A stretch of DNA of 53,488 bases, taken from Pseudomonadota bacterium. Its GTDB lineage: Bacteria; Pseudomonadota; Gammaproteobacteria; Xanthomonadales; Xanthomonadaceae. The stretch lies in NCBI GenBank assembly GCA_023395465.1, contig JAEWZE010000042.1, forward strand, positions 1-53,488, given 5' to 3'. Every line of letters begins with the position of its first letter. The first letter of the stretch is position 1. The notes below the pieces were generated by a model. That model was given only the letters and a program-made list of their open reading frames with translations. It was not told where the DNA came from and did not search any database. Made by a program: the position numbers and the translations under genes. Positions 26,624 through 37,951 of this stretch are shown one piece after another.

Positions 26624-27058
26624 ATGGGCATCTCCCGCAAGGCCAGCGCACACTGGGAAGGCGACCTGAAGACCGGCAAGGGCAGCCTCAGCACCCCTGC
26701 CAGCGGCCTGCTCGACGGGACCCGCTACGGGTTCAACAGCCGCTTCGGCGACGAAAAGGGCACCAACCCCGAGGAGCTGATCGCCGCCGCGCATGCCGGC
26801 TGCTTCACCATGGCGCTGTCGGCCAAGCTCAGCGAGGCCGGACACCCGCCGCAGTCGCTGGACGGCAGCGCCGAGGTCGACCTGTCGATGGAAGGCGGCC
26901 CGTCGGTGAGCGCGATCCGGCTGAAGATGAAGGCGCGGGTGCCCGGGCTGGATGCGGCGAAGTTCCGCGAGCTGGCCGAGGACGCCAAGCAGAACTGCCC
27001 GGTCTCGCGCGCGCTGAGCGCGGTGCCGATCACCCTGGAGGCGGAACTGCTTGGGTGA
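26624..27058 (+). CDS. OsmC family peroxidase
   Basis: 144 residues of the OsmC subfamily: FNSRFGDEKGTNPEELIAAAHAGCFTMAL with the peroxidatic Cys60, and QNCPVSRAL with the resolving Cys125. These thiol peroxidases prefer organic hydroperoxides and act in the cytoplasm as dimers. The start MGISRKASAHWEGDL is preceded by GGAG. The stop overlaps the next gene by 8 bp, so the two genes form an operon. Confidence 0.93.
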   Translation: MGISRKASAHWEGDLKTGKGSLSTPASGLLDGTRYGFNSRFGDEKGTNPEELIAAAHAGCFTMALSAKLSEAGHPPQSLDGSAEVDLSMEGGPSVSAIRLKMKARVPGLDAAKFRELAEDAKQNCPVSRALSAVPITLEAELLG

Positions 27059-27737
27059 AACGTCGCGTTCGGTGCTGATGGTCCACGGCGGTGGCGGCGG
27101 AGGCTGGGAATGGGCCGTCTGGCGCGGCGTGTTCGAAGCCGCGCGGCTGCAGGTCGAAGCGCCAGACCTGCAGCCCTCGTCCCGCGGCCTGGCGCTGACC
27201 GGGTTCGCCGACTATGCCGCCCAGGTGCGCGCCGCGCTGATCGCGCTGCCGCGCCCGCGCGCGGTGGTCGGCGCAAGCCTGGGCGGCCTGCTGGCCGCCG
27301 CCTGCGCCGATGCGGCCGATGCCGTGGTGCTGGTCAATCCGCTGCCGCCCGCACCCTGGCATGCCCAGTTGCCGGGCCGCGACTGGCCCGATGTGGTGCC
27401 CTGGCAGCGCGACGCGCGCCTGACCGGCACCCGCCGCGCGCTGCCCGATGCCGACGAGGCGACCGCGCTGTTCGCGTTCCGCCACTGGCGCGACGAGAGC
27501 GGGCTGTCGATGCGCGAGGCGCACGCGGGCATCGCCGTGGCACGCCCCGGATGCCGCGTGCTGTGCATCGCCTCGATGGTCGACGACGACGTGCCGCCGG
27601 CGCTGACCGCGGCGCTGGCCAGCGACTGGGGCGCGTCGCTGCTGCGCGCGCAGGCGGTCAGCCATGTCGGTCCGCTGCTCGGGCGCGGCGCCGCCGACTG
27701 CGCCGCGCAGGCGCTGGCGTGGCTGTCGGCGCAGTGA
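27051..27737 (+). CDS. Alpha/beta hydrolase
   Basis: 228 residues. The fold is shown by VLMVHGGGGGGWEW (oxyanion strand/turn), the nucleophile elbow VGASLGG (Ser76), an acidic turn MVDDDVPP and a late His in AVSHVGPLLG. The TTG start at 27051 is supported by GGAGG about 9 bases upstream and by the need to include the first strand; it overlaps the osmC stop. The substrate is unknown. Co-transcription with osmC suggests a role linked to peroxide or ester damage (inference). Confidence 0.78.
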   Translation: MGETSRSVLMVHGGGGGGWEWAVWRGVFEAARLQVEAPDLQPSSRGLALTGFADYAAQVRAALIALPRPRAVVGASLGGLLAAACADAADAVVLVNPLPPAPWHAQLPGRDWPDVVPWQRDARLTGTRRALPDADEATALFAFRHWRDESGLSMREAHAGIAVARPGCRVLCIASMVDDDVPPALTAALASDWGASLLRAQAVSHVGPLLGRGAADCAAQALAWLSAQ

Positions 27738-27842
27738 ATGCCCTGTCGCGGCGGCGCCGCGGACCCGCTGGATTCAGGCCTGCGTTAGCCGGCTCCGCCT
27801 AGCGTGTCGTCGCGCCCCACGTTCCGGCGCGGGGAGTTGCAC

Positions 27843-28604
27843 ATGAAGCCCACGGGGATCGCCCTTGCCATCGCGCTGCTGCTGTCTGGCGGCGCCGCCT
27901 CCGCGCAGGCCTACGACGACCGCTACGGTCCCGCGCCCTACGGCGATTACAGCCATCGCTCGGCTGGCGAGCGCTATGACGCTGACCGTCTGCGCGGTCC
28001 CGATCCGGTCGGCGCGCGCGACCGCTATGCCGACGACGGCTACGACTGGGCGCGCGTGGTGCGGGTGGATCCGGTCTTCGACGGCAGCACCCGGCCCGTG
28101 CACGGGCAGCGCGAGTGCCAGACCCGTCGCGACGGCTATGTCACCACCGATCCCTATCGCACCGATCCGTACCGCGATGGTTATTACGGCGATAGCGGCC
28201 GCCGTGACGACGGCTACGCCGACCCTTACGGGCAGTCGCGGCGCGACGACAACGGCCGTCTGGTCGCCACCGTGATCGGCGGCATTGCCGGCGCGGTACT
28301 CGGCAGCAAGGTCGGCGACGGCAGCGGGCAATACATCGGTACCGCGGTGGGTTCGATGGTCGGCGGCATGGCCGGGCGTGGCATCTACGAGGCCAACCGG
28401 CGCCAGCGCGATGCCTACGTCACTGTCTGCGAGCCGGACTCGTACCGCGGCGACGGTTACGACGCCTACGGCCGTGATGCCTACGACCGCACCGTCGACC
28501 GTTACGACGTTACCTACGAATACGCGGGCCGGCAGTACACCACCCGCACCAGCTACCACCCCGGCGACCGCATCCGCGTGCGGGTGGACGTGCGCCCCGA
28601 GTAG
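27843..28604 (+). CDS. Glycine-zipper protein with Tyr/Asp-rich repeats
   Basis: 253 residues. Signal peptide 1-22 (ending ASAQA), then a low-complexity N-terminal half packed with DRY, DGY and DPY motifs (for example TDPYRTDPYRDGYYGD). A glycine-zipper 2TM domain follows (VIGGIAGAVLGSKVGDGSGQ, VGSMVGGMAGRGIYEANRR), then a C-terminal part with Cys-containing YVTVCEPD and another Tyr-rich stretch. The zipper resembles the outer-membrane lipoprotein SlyB/Rickettsia 17-kDa family, but there is no lipobox. It is probably an envelope-associated protein. GGGGAG precedes the ATG. Confidence 0.8.
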   Translation: MKPTGIALAIALLLSGGAASAQAYDDRYGPAPYGDYSHRSAGERYDADRLRGPDPVGARDRYADDGYDWARVVRVDPVFDGSTRPVHGQRECQTRRDGYVTTDPYRTDPYRDGYYGDSGRRDDGYADPYGQSRRDDNGRLVATVIGGIAGAVLGSKVGDGSGQYIGTAVGSMVGGMAGRGIYEANRRQRDAYVTVCEPDSYRGDGYDAYGRDAYDRTVDRYDVTYEYAGRQYTTRTSYHPGDRIRVRVDVRPE

Positions 28605-28687
28605 GCCAGGCGCCCGGCGCCCCGCGCGGGGCATCGGCTGCCGCGCGTTGTAGCATCGGGGGCCACTGCCCGTCGGATGCGCCGCCC

Positions 28688-30361
28688 ATGCTTCGCAAGA
28701 CCGTGCTGTCGTTGCTTTGTGCCGCTGTGCTCGTACCCCTCGCGGCCGGCGCCCAGACCCTGCTGCAGGCCAGCAGGATCCACACCTCCGACCCGGACCG
28801 GCCGGTGGCGGAGGCGATGATCTGGGACAAGGAGGGACGCATCCTCGCGGTGGGCGAGGGCGCTGTGCTGAAGGCCAGTTACCCCGACGCGCGCCTGGTC
28901 GACCTGGGCGATGCGACCGTCGTGCCCGGGCTCATCGATGCGCACGCGCACATCGTCGGACTGGGCATGGCGCTGACCCGTGCCGACCTGGTCGGCACGC
29001 GCAGCAAGCGCGAGATCCTCGAACGCCTGCAGGCGTTCGAACGGGACCTGCCGCCGGGCGAGTGGCTGATCGGTCGTGGATGGGACCAGAACGACTGGCC
29101 CGAACAGGTCTTTCCCACCGCCGCCGACCTGGACGCCGTCTTTCCCGAGCGACCGGTGTGGCTGGGCCGCGTCGATGGCCACGCAGGCTGGGTGAACTCG
29201 GCGGTGCTGCGCGCGATCGCGGCCGATCCCGCCGCCGGCGCGATGCTGGCGGAAGGCCAGCCCGATGGCGGCCTGATCGTGCGCGCCGCCGGCGGCAGGC
29301 CGACCGGCGTGTTCGTCGACGAGGCCGAGCGGCTGGTCGCGGCGGTGTCCCCGGACCTGGACCAGGCCGATGCCGACCGTGCGCTGGACCTCGCCCTGGC
29401 CGCCGCCGTGCGCCAGGGGCTGACCGGCCTGCACGACATGGGCACCTCGCTGGCCGATTTCCAGCAGCTGCGCCGCTTCGCCGACGCAGGGCGCCTGCCG
29501 TTGCGGATCAGCGCCTATGCCGATGGCGATGGCCGCGCGCTGGACTGGCTGTGCGCGAACGGCGCCTACGCACATCCCGGCAAGCGGCTGCAGATGCGCG
29601 GGGTGAAGTTCCTGATCGACGGGGCGCTCGGCAGCCGCGGCGCGGCCATGGCCGAGGACTACAGCGACGATCCCGGCAACCGCGGCCTGGTCCTGATCGA
29701 GCCGGCGCGTTTCGCGCAGCTGGTCGAACGCGCCCAGGGCTGTGGCCTGCAGGTGGCCACGCATGCGATCGGCGACCGCGGCAACCGCATCGTGCTCGAC
29801 GCCTACGCGCGCGTGCTCGGCGAGCGCTCCACAGACGACCACCGTTGGCGCATCGAGCATGCGCAGATCATGGCGCTCGAGGACATCCCGCGCTTCGCCG
29901 AGCTTGGCGTGGTGGCCTCGATGCAGCCGACCCATGCGACCTCGGACATGCCCTGGGCCGAGGCGCGCGTGGGTGCGGAGCGCATCGCTGGCGCCTACGC
30001 CTGGCGGCGCTTCGCCGAGGCCGGCGTGCCGCTCGCGCTGGGTTCGGATTTTCCGGTGGAGTCGCCCGATCCGCGTTTCGGCCTGCACGCGGCCGTGACC
30101 CGCCAGGACCGCAGCGGCCAGCCGTCCGGCGGATGGATGCCGGAGCAGCGGCTGACGATCGCGGAAGCCTTGCACGGCTTCACCGCGGGCGCGGCCTGGG
30201 CCAACCACGACGAAGCGCTGACCGGCCAGCTGGCGCCGGGACTGCAGGCCGACTTCGTCGTGCTGGCGCAGGACCCGATGGCCGTGGCGCCGGCCGACCT
30301 GCACGCGCTTGCGGTGCGTTCGACCTGGGTCGATGGCGCCCCGGTCTACGAAGCGGAGTGA
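28688..30361 (+). CDS. Secreted amidohydrolase (YtcJ-like)
   Basis: 557 residues with a signal peptide (1-22, ending AGA). Amidohydrolase TIM barrel: DAHAH (85-88) for the HxH metal pair, GVKFLIDGALGSRGAAM, metal-ligand histidines in QVATHAIGDRGNR and IEHAQIM, and the late Asp in LGSDFPVESPDP. The C-terminal beta-sandwich includes LAPGLQADFVVLAQDPM. This YtcJ group hydrolyses amide or ester bonds in small molecules; the substrate is not predictable. It is exported, unlike many relatives. It converges with the phzF-like gene. Confidence 0.9.
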   Translation: MLRKTVLSLLCAAVLVPLAAGAQTLLQASRIHTSDPDRPVAEAMIWDKEGRILAVGEGAVLKASYPDARLVDLGDATVVPGLIDAHAHIVGLGMALTRADLVGTRSKREILERLQAFERDLPPGEWLIGRGWDQNDWPEQVFPTAADLDAVFPERPVWLGRVDGHAGWVNSAVLRAIAADPAAGAMLAEGQPDGGLIVRAAGGRPTGVFVDEAERLVAAVSPDLDQADADRALDLALAAAVRQGLTGLHDMGTSLADFQQLRRFADAGRLPLRISAYADGDGRALDWLCANGAYAHPGKRLQMRGVKFLIDGALGSRGAAMAEDYSDDPGNRGLVLIEPARFAQLVERAQGCGLQVATHAIGDRGNRIVLDAYARVLGERSTDDHRWRIEHAQIMALEDIPRFAELGVVASMQPTHATSDMPWAEARVGAERIAGAYAWRRFAEAGVPLALGSDFPVESPDPRFGLHAAVTRQDRSGQPSGGWMPEQRLTIAEALHGFTAGAAWANHDEALTGQLAPGLQADFVVLAQDPMAVAPADLHALAVRSTWVDGAPVYEAE

Positions 30362-30406
30362 CGCCGGGCCAGGCATCTGCGGACTTCGCCTGGAGCGGAA
30401 TCCGGG

Positions 30407-30431
30407 CGGCCCGGCCGGAGTGGCCGGGCCG
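30407..30431. terminator. Hairpin between convergent amidohydrolase and phzF-like genes
   Basis: Perfect 10-bp stem (30407-30416 with 30422-30431) and a 5-base GGAGT loop, in the 84-bp gap between two stop codons. It has no T-run and could work in both directions. Confidence 0.45.
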
Positions 30432-30445
30432 GTGTGGCGACCGGC

Positions 30446-31330
30446 CTACCTGGCGGGCCAGTCGATCCGGCCGTCGATGACGCTCTGCACGTGTCCGCCG
30501 GACCAGACGTCGCCGGACTCGTCCACCTGCAGTTCGATGATCGCGTCGAAGCCGACTTCGCGGCCCTGGCTGATGCGGTAGCGGCCATCCTGGCCGGGCA
30601 GGGCGTCGCGCGCGGCCAGCCAGGCGGCGAGGGTGGCGTTGGCCGCGCCCGAGGCCGCGTCCTCGAAACAGGCGGTCTGGCCCACCCAGGCGCGCACCGC
30701 CAGCGCGTAGTCGGGGCTGTCGGCGCGCGCGAACGCGCACAGCCCCATGCTGTCGGTGGCGTGCGCCAGCCGTTCGATCGCCGGCCAGTCCGGCGTGGCG
30801 CCTCGCAGCTGCGCTTCGCTGGCGAGTTCGGCCAGCCACCAGCGGCGGCCGCCGTCGACCAGCGCCGGCGGCAGCGCGCCCGTCGCCAGTCCCGCCAGCG
30901 CCTCGCGCAACTGCGGATGCCCGGCATCGGCGACTTCGACGATCCGCGCCCGCGGCGTGCGTACCGCGATCGTGCGGGCCGCGCCGTCGCCCTGCACGCG
31001 CAGCGGAAGATGGCCGGCGATCCCGGCCTGCACCAGCAGGCCGTCGCGCGGCACCGCCAGGCCGGCCTGCAGCACGGCGTGCGCCGTGCCCACGCTGGGA
31101 TGCCCGGCGAACGGCACCTCGCGGCGCGGGCTGAAGATGCGGATGCCGTAACTGGCGTCCGGGTCGGGCGCCGGAAACACGAAGGTGGTCTCGGGCAGCC
31201 GCGTCCAGCGCGCGATCGCCTGCATGGCCGTGTCGTCGAGTCCTTCGGCATCGAGCACCACGCCGAGTGGATTGCCGGCGCCGGGGCGATCGGCGAAGAC
31301 GTCGAGCTGCAGGTAACGGCGTTGCGGCAT
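30446..31330 (-). CDS. PhzF family isomerase-like protein
   Basis: 294 residues with the two-domain PhzF fold: LDVFADRPGAGNPLGVVLD, the catalytic Glu47 in LPETTFVF, FSPRREVPFAGHPSVGTAH, and in the second half ACFEDAASGAANATLAAWL and GREVGFDAIIELQV. PhzF proteins catalyse isomerisation or epimerisation by proton transfer. No other phenazine gene is present, so phenazine synthesis is not implied. The start MPQRRYLQLD matches the family start. Confidence 0.92.
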   Translation of the reverse strand: MPQRRYLQLDVFADRPGAGNPLGVVLDAEGLDDTAMQAIARWTRLPETTFVFPAPDPDASYGIRIFSPRREVPFAGHPSVGTAHAVLQAGLAVPRDGLLVQAGIAGHLPLRVQGDGAARTIAVRTPRARIVEVADAGHPQLREALAGLATGALPPALVDGGRRWWLAELASEAQLRGATPDWPAIERLAHATDSMGLCAFARADSPDYALAVRAWVGQTACFEDAASGAANATLAAWLAARDALPGQDGRYRISQGREVGFDAIIELQVDESGDVWSGGHVQSVIDGRIDWPAR

Positions 31331-31420
31331 GTGGGGGCTGGCCTGTGGTCCGGGTAGAATCCGCGCTTCCATCCGCGCGCGCGGACGGGCCGCCCGTTAT
31401 ACCGGAATCCATTCGCCCCC

Positions 31421-34011
31421 ATGCCATCTCCTTCGACCGGCACGCCCTGGGTCGTGCTCAAGTTCGGCGGCACTTCGGTGTCGCAACGCCATCGCTGGGA
31501 CACGATCGGGCAGCTCGCGCACAAACGCGCCGAACAGTGCGGAGGTCGCGTGCTGGTCGTCGTCTCGGCGCTTTCGGGTGTAACCAACGAGCTGACCGCG
31601 ATCGCCGGCGGCGCAGACGACGCGGCGACGCGCATCGAGGCGCTGGTCGAACGCCACCGGGCGTTCGTGCAGGAACTTGAACTCGATCCGGACGCGGTGC
31701 TCGGTGAGCGCCTTGGACAGCTGCGCGGGCTGCTCGACGATCCGCGCGCGGCCACGCGCCCGCTCGACTGGCAGGCCGAGGTGCTGGCGCAGGGCGAGCT
31801 GCTGTCGTCCACGCTCGGCGCGGCCTACCTGCGCGCGCAGGGCCTGGACTTCGGCTGGCTGGACGCGCGCGACTGGCTCGATGCGATCGAACTGCCCAAC
31901 CAGAGCGACTGGGGCAAGCGCCTGTCCGTGTCGTGCCGGCGCGAGGCCGACGATGCCTGGCGCACGCGCTTCGCCGCGCAGCCGGCGCGCCTGCTGCTGA
32001 CCCAGGGTTTCATCGCCCGCCATCCCGATGGCGGCACGGCCGTGCTGGGCCGCGGTGGTTCGGATACCTCGGCGGCGCTGTTCGGCGGCCTGCTGCGCGC
32101 GCAGGGGGTGGAGATCTGGACCGACGTGCCGGGCATGTTCACCGCCAATCCGCGCGAGGTGCCGGACGCGCGCCTGCTCACGCGGCTGGACTATGCCGAG
32201 GCGCAGGAAATCGCCACCACCGGCGCCAAGGTCCTGCACCCGCGTTCGCTCGGCCCGTGCCGCGTCAGCGGGGTGCCGATGTCGATCCTCGATACCGGGC
32301 GCCCGGAACTGCCCGGCACGCGCATCGACGGCAATGCCGCGCCGATCCCCGGGGTCAAGGCGATCAGCCGCCGCAACGGCATCGTGCTGGTGTCGATGGA
32401 GACGGTGGGCATGTGGCAGTCGGTCGGCTTCCTGGCCGACATCTTCGAGCGCTTCCGCCGCCACGGCCTGTCGGTGGACCTGATCGGTTCGGCCGAGACC
32501 AACGTCACCGTCTCGCTCGATCCCAGCGAGAACCTGGTCAGCACCGACGTGCTCGCGCGCCTGTCCGAGGACCTGGCGCAGATCTGCCGGGTCAAGGTGA
32601 TCGCGCCCTGCGCGGCGATCACCCTGGTCGGTCTGGGCATGCGCTCGCTGCTGCACAAGCTCTCCGACGTGTGGGCGACCTTCGGCAGGGAGCGCGTGCA
32701 CCTGATCTCGCAGTCGTCCAACGACCTCAACCTCACCTTCGTCATCGACGAGGCCGATGCCGATGGGCTGCTGCCGATCCTGCACGGCGAACTGATCGAT
32801 TCGGGAGCCATGCCCGTGTACGAGACCGCCGTGTTCGGCCCGCGCTGGAAGGACATCCTCGGCACCACCCGCCCGCGGCCGCAGCCATGGTGGCGCGGGG
32901 CGCGCGAACGGCTGCTGGCGCTGGCGCAATCCGGCACGCCGCGCTACGTCTACCACCTGCCCACGGTGCGCGAACGCGCGCGGCAGCTGCTGGCGGTGGC
33001 CGCGGTCGACCGCCGCTACTACGCGATCAAGGCCAACTCGCATCCGGCGATCCTGCGCGCGATCGCCGCGGAGGGCTTCGGCCTGGAATGCGTGTCGATG
33101 GGCGAGGTGCGGCACGTGTTCGACAGCGTGCCGGGCTTCGACGCCGGCCGGGTGCTGTTCACGCCGAGCTTCGCGCCGGTGGACGAATACCGCGAAGCCT
33201 TCGCGCGCGGCGTCACCGTGACCGTCGACAACTGCGAGCTGCTGCAGCGCTGGCCGGAGGTGTTCCGCGGTCGCAGCCTGTGGCTGCGCATCGACCTGGG
33301 CCACGGCGACGGCCACCACGAGAAGGTGACCACCGGCGGCAAGGCCTCCAAGTTCGGCCTGGCGGCCAGCCGGGTGGAGGAGTTCGCAACGCTGGCGCGC
33401 GGCCTGGAGGTGCGCATCACCGGCCTGCATGCGCACCTGGGCAGCGGCGTGGAGACACGCGAGCACTGGCGGCAGATGGTCGACGAGATGGCCGGCTTCG
33501 CCCGCCGCATCGGCACGGTGGAGGTACTCGACATCGGCGGCGGCCTGCCGATCCCGTACGCGGCCGACGACGAACCCTTCGACCTGGACGACTGGGGCGC
33601 GGGCCTGGCCGAGGTCAAGGCGCTGCATCCGGCGTTCGCGCTGGCGATCGAGCCGGGGCGCTTCATGGTGGCCGAGGCCGGCGTGCTGCTGGCCCACTGC
33701 AGCCAGGTGGTGGAGAAGGACGGCGTGCATCGCGTCGGCATGGACGCGGGCATGAACGCGCTGATCCGGCCGGCGCTGTACGACGCCTGGCACGACATCG
33801 TGAACCTGTCGCGGCTGGACGACGGCGTGCCTGCGGACTTCGACGTGGTCGGTCCGATCTGCGAATCCAGCGACATCTTCGGCCATCGCGTGAAGCTGCC
33901 GGCGGCGACCACGCCGGGCGACGTGATGCTGGTGTCCGATGCCGGCGCCTATGGCTACACGATGGCCAGCACCTACAACCTGCGCGCCCTGCCGGCCGAG
34001 GACATCATCGA

Positions 34012-34015
<4 letters not shown>
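31421..34015 (+). CDS. Bifunctional aspartate kinase / diaminopimelate decarboxylase
   Basis: 864 residues. Residues 1-~460 are aspartokinase: KFGGTSVS near the N-terminus, VLGRGGSDTSAAL, and two ACT domains (RNGIVLVSMETVGMWQSVG and AAITLVGLGMRSLLHKL). Residues ~470-864 are DAP decarboxylase: PLP Lys537 in YYAIKANSHP, HAHLGSGVE, GGGLPIPYA, EPGRFMVAEAG, CESSDIFG and DAGAYGYTMASTYN. It joins the first and last steps of lysine synthesis in one chain, a known xanthomonad fusion. Its stop overlaps the murL start (ATGA). A TAGAAT at 31355-31360 may be the -10. Confidence 0.96.
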
Positions 34016-35374
<1,359 letters not shown>

Positions 35375-35394
<20 letters not shown>

Positions 35395-36805
35395 CATCGC
35401 CTCGCTGCGCGGGCTGCACGTCGCGCTGTGGGGCTGGGGGCGCGAGGGCCGCGCCGCGTGGCGCGCGTTGCGCGCGCGCGAGGCCGGGCTGCCGGCATAT
35501 GCAGGCGGCGCCGGGTTCCCGCCGCAGCTGACCCTGTTCTGCAGCGAAGCCGAGGCGGTCGAGGCGCGCGCGCTCGGGGATGCCGCGCTGGCGGTGGAAA
35601 CCGACGCGACGGCCGGACGGCTGTCGGCTTTCGACGTGGTGATCAAGTCGCCCGGCATCAGTCCCTACCGGCCCGAGGCGCTGGCGGCAGCCGCGCAGGG
35701 CACGCGCTTCATCGGCGGCACCTCGCTGTGGTTCGCCGAGCGCAAGGATGCGCGCACGATCTGCGTCACCGGCACCAAGGGCAAGAGCACCACGTCCGCC
35801 CTGCTGGCGCACCTGCTGCGGGCCGGCGGCCACCGCACCGCGCTGACCGGGAATATCGGCCAGCCGCTGCTCGAACTGCTCGATGCGCAGGCCGGATACT
35901 GGGTGGCGGAACTGTCGAGCTACCAGACCCGGGACGTCGCCCGCAGCGGCGTGCGCCCGGACGTCGCGATCGTCACCAACCTGTTCCCCGAGCACCTGGA
36001 CTGGCACGGCAGCGAGGCGCGCTATGTCGAGGACAAGCTGTCGCTGGTGACCCAGGCCAGGCCGCGGATCGCGGTGCTCAACGCCGGCGACGCGCGCCTG
36101 GCGGCGCTGGACCTGCCGGGCAGCGACGTGCGCTGGTTCAACCAGCCGGAAGGCTGGCACCTGCGCGGCGACGTGCTGTGGCGCGGCGACGAGGCGGTGT
36201 TCGACACCCGTGGCCTGCCGCTGCCGGGGCGGCACAACCGCGGCAACCTGTGCGGCGTGCTGGCGGCGATCGAGGCGCTGGGCCTGGATGCGGTGGCGCT
36301 GGCGCCGTATGCAGCCAGCTTCCAGCCGCTGCCGCACCGGCTGCAGCGCCTGGGAACCCGCGCGGGCATGACCTTCGTCAACGACTCGATCAGCACCACC
36401 CCGCACGCCAGCCTGGCTGCACTCGAGGTCTACCGCGGGCAGCGCGTCGCGATCCTGGTCGGTGGCCATGATCGCGGCCTGGACTGGACCGCGTTCGCCG
36501 AGCGGGTGGGCGCGCAGCCGCCCGCGGCAATCGTGACGATGGGGCAGAACGGGCCGCGCATCCACGCCCGGCTGGCCGGCGTGACACCGGCTGCCGGCTT
36601 CGCGCTGCGGCAGGCACCCGACCTGGCCGGAGCGATCGCCGAGGCGAAGGCGGCGCTGGCGGGCGAAGGCGTGGTCCTGCTCTCGCCCGGCGCACCGAGC
36701 TTCGGCGCCTATCGCGACTATGCCGAACGCGGGCGCCATTTCGCCGAGCTGGCGGGCTTCGACCCCGCCGCGATCGCATCGATTCCGGGGATGGGGATCG
36801 CCTGA
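35375..36805 (+). CDS. murD2: UDP-MurNAc-L-Ala--L-Glu ligase MurD2
   Basis: 476 residues. Mur ligase with an N-terminal Rossmann-like domain (HVALWGWGREGRAAWRAL), P-loop GTKGKST (133-139), FPEHLDWHGSEARYVEDKLSL, and the C-terminal NDSISTTPHASLAAL and GGHDRGLDW. Partnered with MurL it adds L-Glu, not D-Glu, to UDP-MurNAc-L-Ala, the alternative route known in Xanthomonas. The GTG start at 35375 (VRDSPTD) has GGGAG upstream and lies 20 bp inside murL. This is the last gene of the lysine/peptidoglycan operon. Confidence 0.94.
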
Positions 36806-36917
36806 CGCGATGTGCAGGCGGTGGGCGTCGCCGCCATGCCACCGCTGCGGGGACCGTCCTGCGCCCCACGCCGTCCTGCGCTAGGCTTCCGGCTTCCCCA
36901 GCCGAACGGAGTCCGCC

Positions 36918-37724
36918 ATGCAACGCTCCCTGTTCCTGTCCGCCCTGCTCGTCGCGGCGATGTCCGCAGGCCCGGCCGTCGCCGGCATGAAAGCCGAACC
37001 GCTGGAATGGAAGGTGGGCGAGGACAGCTTCAGCGGCTGGCTGGTCTACGACGACAGCGGGGACGACCGCCGCCCGGGGCTGGTGATGGTGCCCAACTGG
37101 ATGGGCGTGACCGACGATGCGCTCGAGCGCGCCAGGGCGATCGCCGGCGACGACTACGTGGTGCTGGTGGCCGACGTCTACGGCAAGGGCCGGCAGCCCC
37201 GCGACAGCGGCGAGGCCGGCAAGCTCGCCGGCTCGCTGCGTGGCGAGGATCGTGGCCCGCTGCGCGCGCGCATGCACGCGGCGCTGGAGACGCTCAAGGC
37301 GCAGGCCGGCAGGGCGCCGCTGGATGCGGAGCGGATCGGCGCGTTCGGCTTCTGCTTCGGCGGCTCCGCGGTGCTGGAGCTGGCCCGCAGCGGCGCCGAC
37401 GTCGCCGGCGTGGTCAGCCTGCACGGCGGGCTGGCGCCGGGCGCGCAGTCGAAGACGGCCGAGCGCATCGCCGCGCCGGTGCTGGTGCTCAACGGCGCCG
37501 ACGACAAGGCGGTGGACGATGCCCAGGTCAAGGCGTTCGAGGAGGAAATGGACGCGGCCGGGGCGGACTGGCAGTTCGTCGACTTCAGTGGTGCGGTGCA
37601 CTGCTTTGCCGAGCCGTCCGCAGGCAGCGACCCGGCCAGCAACTGCCGCTACGACGAACGTGCGGCGAAGCGTGGTTACCGGATGATGGACGGCTTCTTC
37701 GACGAGGTGTTCGGCGCGGACTGA
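36918..37724 (+). CDS. Exported dienelactone hydrolase family protein
   Basis: 268 residues with a signal peptide (1-22, ending AVA). Dienelactone-hydrolase-type alpha/beta fold: the nucleophile is Cys146 in GFCFGGS, the acid lies around GADDKAVD, and the base is His228 in AVHCF. The N-terminal part VMVPNWMGVTDDALERA is the usual oxyanion region. The substrate is unknown. Its last 49 bp overlap the 3' end of the HhH gene on the other strand. Confidence 0.88.
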   Translation: MQRSLFLSALLVAAMSAGPAVAGMKAEPLEWKVGEDSFSGWLVYDDSGDDRRPGLVMVPNWMGVTDDALERARAIAGDDYVVLVADVYGKGRQPRDSGEAGKLAGSLRGEDRGPLRARMHAALETLKAQAGRAPLDAERIGAFGFCFGGSAVLELARSGADVAGVVSLHGGLAPGAQSKTAERIAAPVLVLNGADDKAVDDAQVKAFEEEMDAAGADWQFVDFSGAVHCFAEPSAGSDPASNCRYDERAAKRGYRMMDGFFDEVFGAD

Positions 37725-37951
37725 GCCTGCGCCACCGCTATCGCGTTCGCGATGGCGGTGCGCGCCTGCGGACTGTTCTTCCAGCAACTGGCGCCGAGCA
37801 TGGCGGCGGCTTCGTCGACGACGGTGACGGGCGAGGCCCTGGCCAGCGCCTCGAAGGAGCCGTAGCCCAGCTGCTCCAGGCGAGCGATCACGGTCGGCCC
37901 GACCCCTGCGGCGGCCAGCAGCGCCACGCGCTCCGCCGGGCTGAATCCCAT
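37676..37951 (-). CDS. Small helix-hairpin-helix protein
   Basis: 91 residues: LLAAAGVGPTVIARLEQLGYGSFEALARAS is a clear helix-hairpin-helix, probably for non-specific DNA binding, and the C-terminus is helical with a Lys-rich end. Its ATG overlaps the ispB stop by one base (TGATG), so translation is probably coupled. The final 16 codons run antisense into the dienelactone hydrolase gene. Small HhH proteins of this kind are found near ispB in relatives (recollection). Function unknown. Confidence 0.72.
   Translation of the reverse strand: MGFSPAERVALLAAAGVGPTVIARLEQLGYGSFEALARASPVTVVDEAAAMLGASCWKNSPQARTAIANAIAVAQAQSAPNTSSKKPSIIR

Noticed and set aside
26284..26845. Open minus-strand frame continuing past the EF-G-like start toward osmC
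   Set aside because: It is antisense to osmC and to the divergent promoter region, with no family similarity.
30446..31330. Phenazine biosynthesis locus
   Set aside because: Only a PhzF-fold gene is present; the phzABCDEG core genes are absent.
31933..34011. Long second frame inside the aspartokinase/DAP decarboxylase gene, in frame with murL
   Set aside because: Arg/Ala-rich shadow of the fusion gene; murL starts at the ATG overlapping the upstream stop.
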